Source of the DNA: a bacterium
GTDB lineage: Bacteria > Patescibacteriota > Microgenomatia > UBA8517
Direction of reading: 5' to 3'
Assembly: GCA_021824385.1 (NCBI GenBank)
Contig: JAKAKU010000096.1
Location: forward strand, 1-14,274
Length of the DNA: 14,274 bases
The position numbers and the translations under genes are program-made. This document shows, piece after piece, positions 7,985 to 14,274 of the stretch; the first letter of the stretch is position 1; each line of letters begins with the position of its first letter. The notes below the pieces were generated by a model. The model ran no database searches, was not told where the DNA came from, and saw nothing but the letters and a program-made list of their open reading frames with translations.

Positions 7985-10900
7985 ATTCCCTCTTTTGCAA
8001 AAACGTTTGATACATTAATTCGATCAACCTGCATTTCGAGTAAGTTATAAAAGTTGCTACTACTCACTTCCCAACTAAAATGTTGTGCCCATTCATACGC
8101 ATTTTTGGATAAGAGTTTTCTAAATTCTGTATCTTTTACAATTTCCAGCATTTCCCTTGATAAGATGTCGGTATTTTTGGCCGGAACCAAAATGCCTGTT
8201 TTTCCATCTATTACAGAATCTTTGAGCCCGTTGGTGTTTGAGGCGATAACGGGAGTACCACATGCATTTGACTCAATAACAGTTATCCCCCAACCTTCGA
8301 ATGACGAAGGTTGAATACTCACCCATGCTTTACTCAGGAGTCGTACTTTTTCTTCGTGATCAACACGACCGGTAAATATCACTTTGCCTCCCAATCCCAA
8401 ACCTTCAACTAGCTGTTTTAAGAAAATCGATTCTTCCCCTTCTCCAACTATCAAAAATTTTGCGTTGTCATATTTTGCAACCACTTTAGAGAATGCCTTT
8501 ATTGCAATATCAATATTTTTATATGCTTTAAGTCTCCCCAAATATATAAATGTTGGAGTTTTTGATTTTTTGCTTTTATAAAAAGTTTCTAAGTCTACCC
8601 CTGGATTGATAATATTTATTTCCCCTCTACAATTGAGCTTCTCAATATCCTTTTTGGAAGACATCGATACGGTTACAATCGAACAATTTCGATATGCAAA
8701 TGGCATAAACTTTGATTCAAGTTGTTGGGTAATGAGCGCGATAGGAAGTAAACGTTTTTTGAGGTGCAACTCTTTAAGTAGAATTCCTTTGTGAATATGA
8801 TGAATAAGCAGTATTGTTGGAACTCTTACATATAGTGGCGTGAAAAAAGGAATTCCATTTTCATTGTCTACAACAATATCAAATTCATTACGAAACCTAA
8901 CGATGTAATATAAAAATGCCCAGACATACACCATATAAAAACCTCCTCGCCGCACAATACGAACTCCATCTATTACTTCGTGACGTTTACTTTTTCCATC
9001 ATTTCCACAAAAGATGGTTACCTGATTGCCTTCTCGGACCCAACGTTTGGCGATTTCTTGCATGTAGATTTCAGCGCCACCTGCATTGATATGTTTCGTA
9101 TCTCTCCAATTAAACACTAATATTTTTAAATTCTTTTCACTGGATTTTTTATTTTCTCCAGGAATTTTGGTAAATAAGCCAAAGAAATCGAATATGTTTT
9201 TGGAGGCCAATGCTATCGATCGATAAAAAATGCTTAATAAACTAATAATAAGAAGATGAACAATATTTATAATTACAACAATGGATATTACTTGAACAAG
9301 ATTATTGTGAAATTTGTATATCCCTACAATTTGAAGTAGCGAAACCAAGAAACTTACGATAGGAAACAGATAATGATTCTTTATTTGATGGTAAGAGACG
9401 ATATTAAGAGCAATTGTCGTTGCGACCATTGCCCCGGTATAAATGGCAAGAAACGGCACAACCGGCAATGTTCTTGAACCAAAAAGTAAAACAGTGAACG
9501 TGTTTCCGAAAACCCCAAAAACAATGAATGCTGAAATACTTGCAAGAGCAGTTGCCAATATGAGGTACTTGAACACTTTATCTGAGTTTTTGCCTGACCC
9601 TTCTGCTCTACTTACTAATGGCGTTATAAATTGCGAAAATAGCGTGCCGGTAAAATACACAATGGACCCAATGAGTGAGAGTAATGTGTATAATCCAGCG
9701 TCGCGAGGACTCAAAAACAACTTCGCTAAGAGAACATCTAAAGATAGAAACGCGACAGCTGAGATTTTTGCGAATATTGATGTTGCGAAGAATTTTTTTG
9801 GAAATGAAAGATCGGACTTCGATTCCTCCGCAATATCTTTTGCTTTCATTAAATACACAGTCAGACGATATATGGAAAAAGAACAAAACATCGAAAGTGG
9901 AACTGCGGCATACACAAGATCTGATTTATTAAATGAAACAAACAAATATGCAAAAACAAACTTGAGAATCGCCTCAACAATAGATGCCAACGCAATTACA
10001 CCAAATCGTAAGTTCCCTGATAAAAAGCCACTATCTATTGCCGCGAGTATCCCGATAACCCAGACCGGAGCAAACAAAACAAATGGCAGTGGATCTTGAG
10101 ACTTGAATACATGCATGAGCACCGGGGTAAGAAGAATCCAAACAAGCGCAATCGCAAAAGAAATCCACACCCACTTTGTGTTTGTTCTTGCCCAAAATTC
10201 TTTTATAGTCCTGCTATGTTTGCCGAGTAAATGCGCGCTTTTATACGTTACCGTTTTTCCAAGACCACTGGTAATAATTTGAGAAATTGAGAGAAAACTA
10301 CCAATCAAACCGATCACTCCAAAAACTTCAGGAGAAAGCTGTCTGCCAAGATATGCGTTGTATAAGAAATTAAAGAAGTTGCCCGCAAATGAGGCAAAAA
10401 TGAGAAATGCTCCAGACAAGCTCGCCTTGTTTAGATATTTCGCATATTTTCTGCGTCTCAGTGGAGACAGTGAATCACTCGCAAGAAGAGATTCTGTTAC
10501 CAATGTTTTTGCACCAACCTGAAGTCCATGGTTTGTTTTTTCCCAATAGTGCGGCTTTGTGATAAGTTGCCACAAGGCCATTGCAGCGGCGAAACTGGTA
10601 ATAAGCCAATAGAGCGGAATGAGGAATACAAACTTAATAAGCCCCCAGTGCCCTCGCTTGGCACAACCAATCATATAGTTGTAGATGTACATAAAGTTTC
10701 CAATAATGAGGGCAAAACCTGCCATGTAAAACACGAGGGGTGGGAAAAGAGACTCAATGGTTGGCCCGACAATCTTGTATGCAGCAAAGTAAGAAATAGT
10801 AATAAGCCACAAAAGAGGATTAATAAGCATGAAAGTCATACGCATTCCAATAACCAGCTGGAACACGAGGGCTTGGACACCAAAGGTCCTAAACAAATCG

Positions 10901-12651
10901 ATGGGGTTTCGCATGTGCACCAAATACGTTTGAAAGTAACCCTTTATCCAGCGAGAGCGCTGTCGAATCCAGTTCCATACCCGACTGTTTGCTTCTTCTA
11001 ATGTGGTGGAGTCGACAATTGCTGTTTTGTAACCACGCTTAAAAAGGCGCATTCCAAGATCGGCGTCTTCGGTTACATTGAAAGGATCCCATGCGTTGAG
11101 GGACAAAAGGTCGGCACGGCGAAAATGATTACTCGTTCCTCCAAGCGGAATAATACCTTCAATTGATTGAAGTCCTGGCAAAATAACGTCAAACCACAAA
11201 CTGTATTCAGCTGTAAAAAGACGAGTTAACAAATTATCAGTTGAGTTGAAGTAATTAAGTTTGCACTGAATACAACCATACTTTTTCCCAAGTTTCAAAA
11301 ACGAAAGATATACTTTTTTGAGTTGAAGTGGATCAGGCTTGTCTTCTGCATCGTAAATAACGACATACTCCCCGGTTGCAACCGATAATCCATAGTTGCA
11401 GGCCTTTGGTTTTGATTTAGGAAGCGAGTGAGGAACCACAACAATCTTAAAGTGAGAAGGGAGCTTCATTGCCTTTGCAGCATCTATTGTTTTTGTATCG
11501 TCTTCCTCAAGAAGCAATAGCACTTCAAGCTTGTCTTTTGGCCAATCAAGTTCTTCCATTGCTTCCACAAACTGAGGCAAAATGTGTGCTTCTTTGTAGA
11601 GTGGACACAACACTGAATACACCGGAAGCGATCTATCTTTGATTTCATTAATTTTTTCGCTTGAGACGACCAGCTCGGGCGGAAAATGAAGGCTTTTGAG
11701 GAGTACAAAGCTACTAAAGAGTACATCAATAAAGTAAATAAACGACAGAGCAGCAGTAAACGCTAAGGCTGTTGCAAAGGGGTTGATAATAACCCCAGCA
11801 AGAATTGCTAATACAACTACAAAAATAGCGGCTTTTTGTGCCGTGGTTGTAGTGCGAAGTGCCGACTCATGGTGACTCAGCTTTGTGTGAGTGATATAGC
11901 GCTTTTTCTTGTAAGCCAATCCCGAGCCACGCATCGTGTCATCCTCTGGCTCTATTTGATAGATTCTTCGCTTTGAAAAACGTAAATTTAAGGCACGAAG
12001 GCCAATTTCACAGGAGGCTCGCAAGACTTTAACATTTGACTGCCCGTTTGCCCGCTCCAAAAACTCCATATCCACGGAAGCAGTTGCATACCCCAATTCT
12101 CGTGCAGTGTGCAAAAGCGGCATATCCAAGGTCCACGGGGTTACGTCGGACTCACTAATATGAGTGATAATCTCACGTCTGAAAACTTTGATACCAGACT
12201 GAACATCGGTATCCATGCCCATAAGAAGCTTTCCAAATGCAAAACGATAGGCTTTTGATGCAAATTGGCGAATAAAATTGGTATGCCGCTTCGTGCGGTT
12301 GCCTACCGACACTCCATGAATAACAGCTAAATTGTACATTTGAGGTAAAAGCTCTGGCGGATACTGTAAATCGCCATCGATCATAGCAATAAATTCTGAA
12401 TTTGTGCGCCGAGCTCCTTCTAAAATTGAATATGCCTTACCGGGCTTTCCATCCTTTTGGTATACAAAAAGAGGATATTTTTTGGATAAGTTTTGAAGAA
12501 TTTCAAAGGTGTTGTCTGTTGAGTGATCATCGACAACTACTATATCATAGTCGATTCGGGCTTTTTTGAGTGCAGAATGAATCCTCCGAACGAGAGGAAT
12601 AACATTTTTGGCCTCATTTTTGACAGGGACAACGACAGTTAATTTTTTCAT
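7981..12651 (-). CDS. Four-module fusion: DPM1-like GT2, XagB/CesA-like GT2, Wzx-type flippase, GT4
   Basis: One uninterrupted frame of 1556 residues starts at the ATG at 12651. Residues 1-235 form a DPM1-like GT2 (VVVDDHSTDNT 38-48, IDGDLQYPPE 91-100, QSGIKVF 151-157) that would load sugar onto a polyprenyl phosphate. Residues 270-712 form a complete XagB/cellulose-synthase-like GT2: two helices (273-318), VLCPLYKEA (347-355), LEEDD (381-385), DAED (434-437), TED (527-529), QRSRW (564-568), further helices, and the typical end YWEKTNHGL. Residues 737-1150 are 12 or so membrane helices of a Wzx/MATE-type flippase. Residues 1175-1545 are a GT4 GT-B enzyme (GGAE 1191-1194, NPGVD 1349-1353, LGRL..YKNID 1371-1381, EX7E at 1452/1460). 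Each module has roughly the length of a free-standing protein, so this looks like several pathway steps in one chain. It is the first gene of the operon, behind its own promoter. G+C drops along the gene. The module calls are secure; product and cooperation are inferred. Confidence 0.95.
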   Translation of the reverse strand: MKKLTVVVPVKNEAKNVIPLVRRIHSALKKARIDYDIVVVDDHSTDNTFEILQNLSKKYPLFVYQKDGKPGKAYSILEGARRTNSEFIAMIDGDLQYPPELLPQMYNLAVIHGVSVGNRTKRHTNFIRQFASKAYRFAFGKLLMGMDTDVQSGIKVFRREIITHISESDVTPWTLDMPLLHTARELGYATASVDMEFLERANGQSNVKVLRASCEIGLRALNLRFSKRRIYQIEPEDDTMRGSGLAYKKKRYITHTKLSHHESALRTTTTAQKAAIFVVVLAILAGVIINPFATALAFTAALSFIYFIDVLFSSFVLLKSLHFPPELVVSSEKINEIKDRSLPVYSVLCPLYKEAHILPQFVEAMEELDWPKDKLEVLLLLEEDDTKTIDAAKAMKLPSHFKIVVVPHSLPKSKPKACNYGLSVATGEYVVIYDAEDKPDPLQLKKVYLSFLKLGKKYGCIQCKLNYFNSTDNLLTRLFTAEYSLWFDVILPGLQSIEGIIPLGGTSNHFRRADLLSLNAWDPFNVTEDADLGMRLFKRGYKTAIVDSTTLEEANSRVWNWIRQRSRWIKGYFQTYLVHMRNPIDLFRTFGVQALVFQLVIGMRMTFMLINPLLWLITISYFAAYKIVGPTIESLFPPLVFYMAGFALIIGNFMYIYNYMIGCAKRGHWGLIKFVFLIPLYWLITSFAAAMALWQLITKPHYWEKTNHGLQVGAKTLVTESLLASDSLSPLRRRKYAKYLNKASLSGAFLIFASFAGNFFNFLYNAYLGRQLSPEVFGVIGLIGSFLSISQIITSGLGKTVTYKSAHLLGKHSRTIKEFWARTNTKWVWISFAIALVWILLTPVLMHVFKSQDPLPFVLFAPVWVIGILAAIDSGFLSGNLRFGVIALASIVEAILKFVFAYLFVSFNKSDLVYAAVPLSMFCSFSIYRLTVYLMKAKDIAEESKSDLSFPKKFFATSIFAKISAVAFLSLDVLLAKLFLSPRDAGLYTLLSLIGSIVYFTGTLFSQFITPLVSRAEGSGKNSDKVFKYLILATALASISAFIVFGVFGNTFTVLLFGSRTLPVVPFLAIYTGAMVATTIALNIVSYHQIKNHYLFPIVSFLVSLLQIVGIYKFHNNLVQVISIVVIINIVHLLIISLLSIFYRSIALASKNIFDFFGLFTKIPGENKKSSEKNLKILVFNWRDTKHINAGGAEIYMQEIAKRWVREGNQVTIFCGNDGKSKRHEVIDGVRIVRRGGFYMVYVWAFLYYIVRFRNEFDIVVDNENGIPFFTPLYVRVPTILLIHHIHKGILLKELHLKKRLLPIALITQQLESKFMPFAYRNCSIVTVSMSSKKDIEKLNCRGEINIINPGVDLETFYKSKKSKTPTFIYLGRLKAYKNIDIAIKAFSKVVAKYDNAKFLIVGEGEESIFLKQLVEGLGLGGKVIFTGRVDHEEKVRLLSKAWVSIQPSSFEGWGITVIESNACGTPVIASNTNGLKDSVIDGKTGILVPAKNTDILSREMLEIVKDTEFRKLLSKNAYEWAQHFSWEVSSSNFYNLLEMQVDRINVSNVFAKEGI
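7988..7992 (-). promoter_or_regulatory. Ribosome binding site (GAGGG) for the kinase-like gene
   Basis: GAGGG on the minus strand lies 3 bases before the ATG at 7984, inside the last codons of the 1556-residue gene. It favours reinitiation at the ATGA junction. Confidence 0.5.
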
Positions 12652-12692
12652 AACGAGATAGAAAAAGAACCTTAGAGGGGCAACTTCTGAAG

Positions 12693-12706
12693 GTATAATA
12701 TTATAC
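12693..12706. repeat. Perfect 14-bp palindrome over the -10 box
   Basis: GTATAATATTATAC reads identically on both strands and contains the -10 hexamer of the operon promoter. It could be an operator half-site pair or simply the result of an AT-rich -10 box. A second, imperfect inverted repeat (GGATTGTA ... TACAACC, 12711-12730) covers the -35 box. Confidence 0.45.
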
Positions 12707-12728
12707 TAGAGGATTGTATTTTTTACAA
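12700..12728 (-). promoter_or_regulatory. Sigma70-type promoter of the glycan operon
   Basis: On the minus strand, TTGTAA (12723-12728, 4 of 6 matches to the -35 consensus) is followed after 17 bases by a perfect TATAAT (12700-12705). The start codon of the fusion gene lies 48 bases beyond the -10 box, giving a leader of about 40 bases. No strong Shine-Dalgarno motif is seen in that leader; an AAGG lies about 20 bases from the ATG, too far to be typical. It is the only convincing promoter in the one sizeable intergenic region, so it probably drives the whole operon. Confidence 0.65.
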
Positions 12729-12770
12729 CCGTAACTTGTGTACTCGTGGAAGTATATATCAAAGACGGCG

Positions 12771-13262
12771 TTATGTATATTTATCGGCGACGGTTGAAGC
12801 AGCCCAGCTTTCTGGTTTGGTTTTGGCCGTGTATCCGTTGCCAGTAACCATCCCGACAACCTCACGAATCATTTCGCGAGTGGGGCCGACAGTCCCCACA
12901 TCGATATGAATTTCTAGCTCGTAGTGAGCACCTGACAAGAGGAGCTTGAGCTCGGGTACAATTTCATTGGCAGTCCGAAGCGAGGTGAGTGTTTCGGTAT
13001 AGATTTTTTCACGCAAAGAAGGAGCACGAAACAGCTTTTCTTTCCTCCAAAAATAGCGGGCACCACTCCCCACCTTGTGCACAACAATTGCCGTGACAAA
13101 ATCACACTGTTTTTTGTTATTTACCACCTTTACCAAAGAGTCAGTACCAATAATGAGGCGATAAAAGGACTCGGGGTCTTCTTGTACAATGCGGGCAATG
13201 TCATGAAGCATTTCTGTAACACTTCGTGCGCCTAATGTAGGACTTTCAAAATGAGACTCCAT
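12771..13262 (-). CDS. YkuK/DUF458 family protein (RNase H-like fold)
   Basis: This 163-residue soluble protein matches the family of Bacillus subtilis YkuK (Pfam RNaseH_like, formerly DUF458). Recognisable blocks are IIGTDS (37-42), EIHIDVGTVGPTRE (117-130) and KPESWAASTVADKYT at the C-terminus, all at the places expected for the family and including acidic residues suited to metal binding. The length is close to that of YkuK, so the protein is complete. The biochemical role of the family is not established. Start choice: the ATG at 13262 is used, but an in-frame TTG two codons upstream (13268) sits 8 bases after a GAAG motif and is also possible. It follows the small membrane-protein gene by about 25 bases and is probably co-transcribed with it. 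It is the last gene before the glycan operon promoter. No clear intrinsic terminator follows, so readthrough into the operon is possible. Confidence 0.88.
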   Translation of the reverse strand: MESHFESPTLGARSVTEMLHDIARIVQEDPESFYRLIIGTDSLVKVVNNKKQCDFVTAIVVHKVGSGARYFWRKEKLFRAPSLREKIYTETLTSLRTANEIVPELKLLLSGAHYELEIHIDVGTVGPTREMIREVVGMVTGNGYTAKTKPESWAASTVADKYT

Positions 13263-13291
13263 AAACAAGTTTGTTTCTTCGAAAGAATAAA

Positions 13292-13546
13292 TTATTGAAG
13301 TACCATGAGTACTGCAGACACTCCAAAGGCTGCAAAAACAATATATTCAAGCACAATCAGCGGGGTGAGATCGCGGTGAATAAAATGGTACACCACTCCC
13401 CACACCACATGGGCCACCCCAATTCCGGCAACAATTCCCGTTTGAAACACTCGATCAAATGAAAAGGCAAAAAAACCAAACGCTCCCATGACAAAGATAG
13501 CAAAAAGCGGAATATAATACGGTGTTTGTTGAATAAGTTTATGCAT
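13292..13546 (-). CDS. Small hypothetical membrane protein, three helices
   Basis: This 84-residue protein consists almost entirely of three predicted membrane helices (about 12-28, 35-54 and 62-82). Short loops join them, including a HFIHRDLTP segment between helices 2 and 3. I do not recognise the family. The ATG lies 4 bases after the stop of the CAP-domain gene, and the next gene follows closely, so it belongs to the same transcript. No Shine-Dalgarno motif is visible, so translation is probably coupled. The hydrophobic periodicity and operon position support a real gene. Confidence 0.72.
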   Translation of the reverse strand: MHKLIQQTPYYIPLFAIFVMGAFGFFAFSFDRVFQTGIVAGIGVAHVVWGVVYHFIHRDLTPLIVLEYIVFAAFGVSAVLMVLQ

Positions 13547-13550
13547 GATG

Positions 13551-14274
13551 TTATATAATTTGCCCCACTTTTACTGCAATGATAAGGCCTAATATAAGGC
13601 CAAAAAAAGCAATTTGCGCGAATGACTTACTCCCCTTTCTGTTAACTCCCTTGTACCACATGACTCCTGCATCTACGACAAGTGCGAAGAAAATAAATCC
13701 AACAACCCCAAATGACAGAATTTTGGCATAGTCGTAGGGAGAGGCTTCAACGGTAGGCACAAACCGCTCAGCGGGTTCTGGAGCGGGAGTAACAAGTGCT
13801 GGTGTAATTGCTTCAGGCTTGGTTTCAGCGGTTGCACTTTTAACTGACTTGTCTTGTGCCGCTGCAACCGGAACCGAAGGAGAACCAGCTAGTGTCGTTC
13901 CAAAAAGCTGGACTATAATAGTAGTATCTTTTCCATTTAGGTTGCCATCTACTACTGCCACTCCAATTTCTTTGTACCGGTCGGACAACATATTTTCTCG
14001 ATGTGAAGGCGACGCCATCCATGCTTGTACCGCAGAATCTGGATTTGAAAAGTCTCGGGCTAAGTTTTCACCTGCATAGCGATACTTGTAGCCTACTGCC
14101 TTAAAAAAGTCCCACGGCTGTGTGCCATCGGGTGCAACGTGTGCCCAGTAACCCTTTGCAAGCATATCTTGCCCCTTGGCCTTGGCTGCTGCATCTAGGG
14201 TTGCGTTTTCTTTCAGTGTCGAAAGGCCGTTTTCATTTCTTTTAATGTTTGTGAGCCGAATTACTTCAGTTGTT
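13551..14274 (-). CDS. CAP-domain (SCP/PR1-like) surface protein with two C-terminal membrane helices, 5' end beyond window
   Basis: The frame stays open to the right edge, so the N-terminus, probably with a signal peptide, is outside. An internal ATG at 14165 is not the start: the CAP domain begins upstream of it, with VIRLTNIKRNENGL and further helix residues. Visible CAP landmarks are a WAHVAPDGTQPWDFF block, AGENLA, WMASPSHRENML and an IIVQLFG strand. They carry the His/Glu/His set that lines the CAP cavity. An Ala/Pro/Glu-rich linker of about 45 residues follows, then two membrane helices (about 13625-13710 and 13555-13620), so the domain is tethered outside the cell. CAP proteins occur in cell-envelope and adhesion contexts, but their bacterial function is mostly unknown. 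It is the first visible gene of the three-gene upstream cluster. Confidence 0.9.
   Translation of the reverse strand, partial: TTEVIRLTNIKRNENGLSTLKENATLDAAAKAKGQDMLAKGYWAHVAPDGTQPWDFFKAVGYKYRYAGENLARDFSNPDSAVQAWMASPSHRENMLSDRYKEIGVAVVDGNLNGKDTTIIVQLFGTTLAGSPSVPVAAAQDKSVKSATAETKPEAITPALVTPAPEPAERFVPTVEASPYDYAKILSFGVVGFIFFALVVDAGVMWYKGVNRKGSKSFAQIAFFGLILGLIIAVKVGQII

Larger units (their letters stand above)
1..12728 (-). other. Glycan assembly operon (at least nine genes, continues past left edge)
   Basis: From the promoter at 12728 down to base 1, all nine genes run in one direction with no gap larger than 5 bases. Junctions, in transcription order: ATGA overlap at 7981-7984, 3-base gap (7010-7012), ATGA at 6101-6104, ATGA at 4656-4659, 2-base gap (3755-3756), ATGA at 2957-2960, 8-base overlap (2046-2053), 5-base gap (1122-1126). 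The gene set of GT2s, GT-Cs, GT4, flippase, deacetylase and kinase-like enzyme is what an exported polysaccharide or lipid-linked glycan pathway needs. No Wzy-type polymerase or Wza/Wzc-type export pair is seen in the window. Confidence 0.8.
12652..12770. other. Intergenic leader between the YkuK gene and the glycan operon
   Basis: This 119-base region holds the operon promoter and palindrome but no open frame. No GC-rich hairpin with a T-run was found after the YkuK stop, so a terminator for the upstream cluster cannot be supported. Confidence 0.6.

Noticed and set aside
9443..10099. 218-codon plus-strand open frame
   Set aside because: It lies fully antisense to the flippase module of the fusion gene, whose frame is uninterrupted and has clear membrane-helix periodicity. 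The plus-strand product has no recognisable motif.
10528..11001. 157-codon plus-strand open frame
   Set aside because: It is antisense to the XagB-like module, which shows intact motifs including QRSRW. This is a shadow frame.
12694..12699. Plus-strand TATAAT as a second, divergent promoter
   Set aside because: No plausible -35 hexamer lies 16-18 bases upstream, and the plus strand downstream has no supported gene.
12652..12770. Intrinsic terminator after the YkuK gene
   Set aside because: The only T-run (12719-12724) lies in an AT-rich weak repeat that coincides with the -35 box; no stable GC-rich stem was found.

Overview
The window looks like part of a Candidate Phyla Radiation (Patescibacteria) genome. 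This is an inference. It rests on the AT-rich, very tightly packed gene order, the weak use of Shine-Dalgarno sites, the CAP-domain protein with two C-terminal membrane helices, and the style of the glycosyltransferase arsenal. Genetic code 25 (TGA = Gly, as in Gracilibacteria/SR1) is unlikely, because four genes end at TGA codons that overlap the next start as ATGA. No rRNA, tRNA, mobile element or CRISPR array was seen. Every gene found lies on the minus strand.

Right part (14274 down to 12771). Three closely spaced genes encode a CAP-domain (SCP/PR1-like) surface protein whose 5' end lies outside the window, a small three-helix membrane protein, and a YkuK/DUF458 protein with an RNase H-like fold. 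A 119-base intergenic region (12652-12770) follows. It is the only sizeable gap in the window and carries a good sigma70-type promoter whose -10 box sits inside a perfect 14-bp palindrome.

Left and centre (12728 down to 1). A single operon of at least nine genes for extracellular glycan assembly runs off the left edge. Its first gene (7981-12651, 1556 aa) is the standout. One polypeptide joins a DPM1-like GT2 domain, a complete XagB/cellulose-synthase-like membrane GT2, a Wzx/MATE-type polysaccharide flippase and a GT4 (GT-B fold) glycosyltransferase. It is followed by a kinase-like phosphotransferase with a hydrophobic insertion, a GT2, a GT-C membrane glycosyltransferase, a second GT2, a NodB-type polysaccharide deacetylase, two more GT2s, and a second GT-C-like membrane protein that is cut by the window edge. 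Four junctions are ATGA overlaps, one is an 8-base overlap, and the others are gaps of 2 to 5 bases, so translation is probably coupled.

Inferred working model: the first module charges a polyprenyl phosphate with sugar. The XagB-like module, the GT4 module and the small GT2s build a chain or lipid-linked repeat at the inner face of the membrane. The flippase module moves it out. The GT-C proteins add sugars from polyprenyl-phosphate donors on the outside, and the deacetylase trims N-acetyl groups. Spot counts show G+C falling from roughly 45-52% at the 5' end of the fusion gene to roughly 25-33% in the GT4 module and the distal operon, which suggests a mosaic origin.
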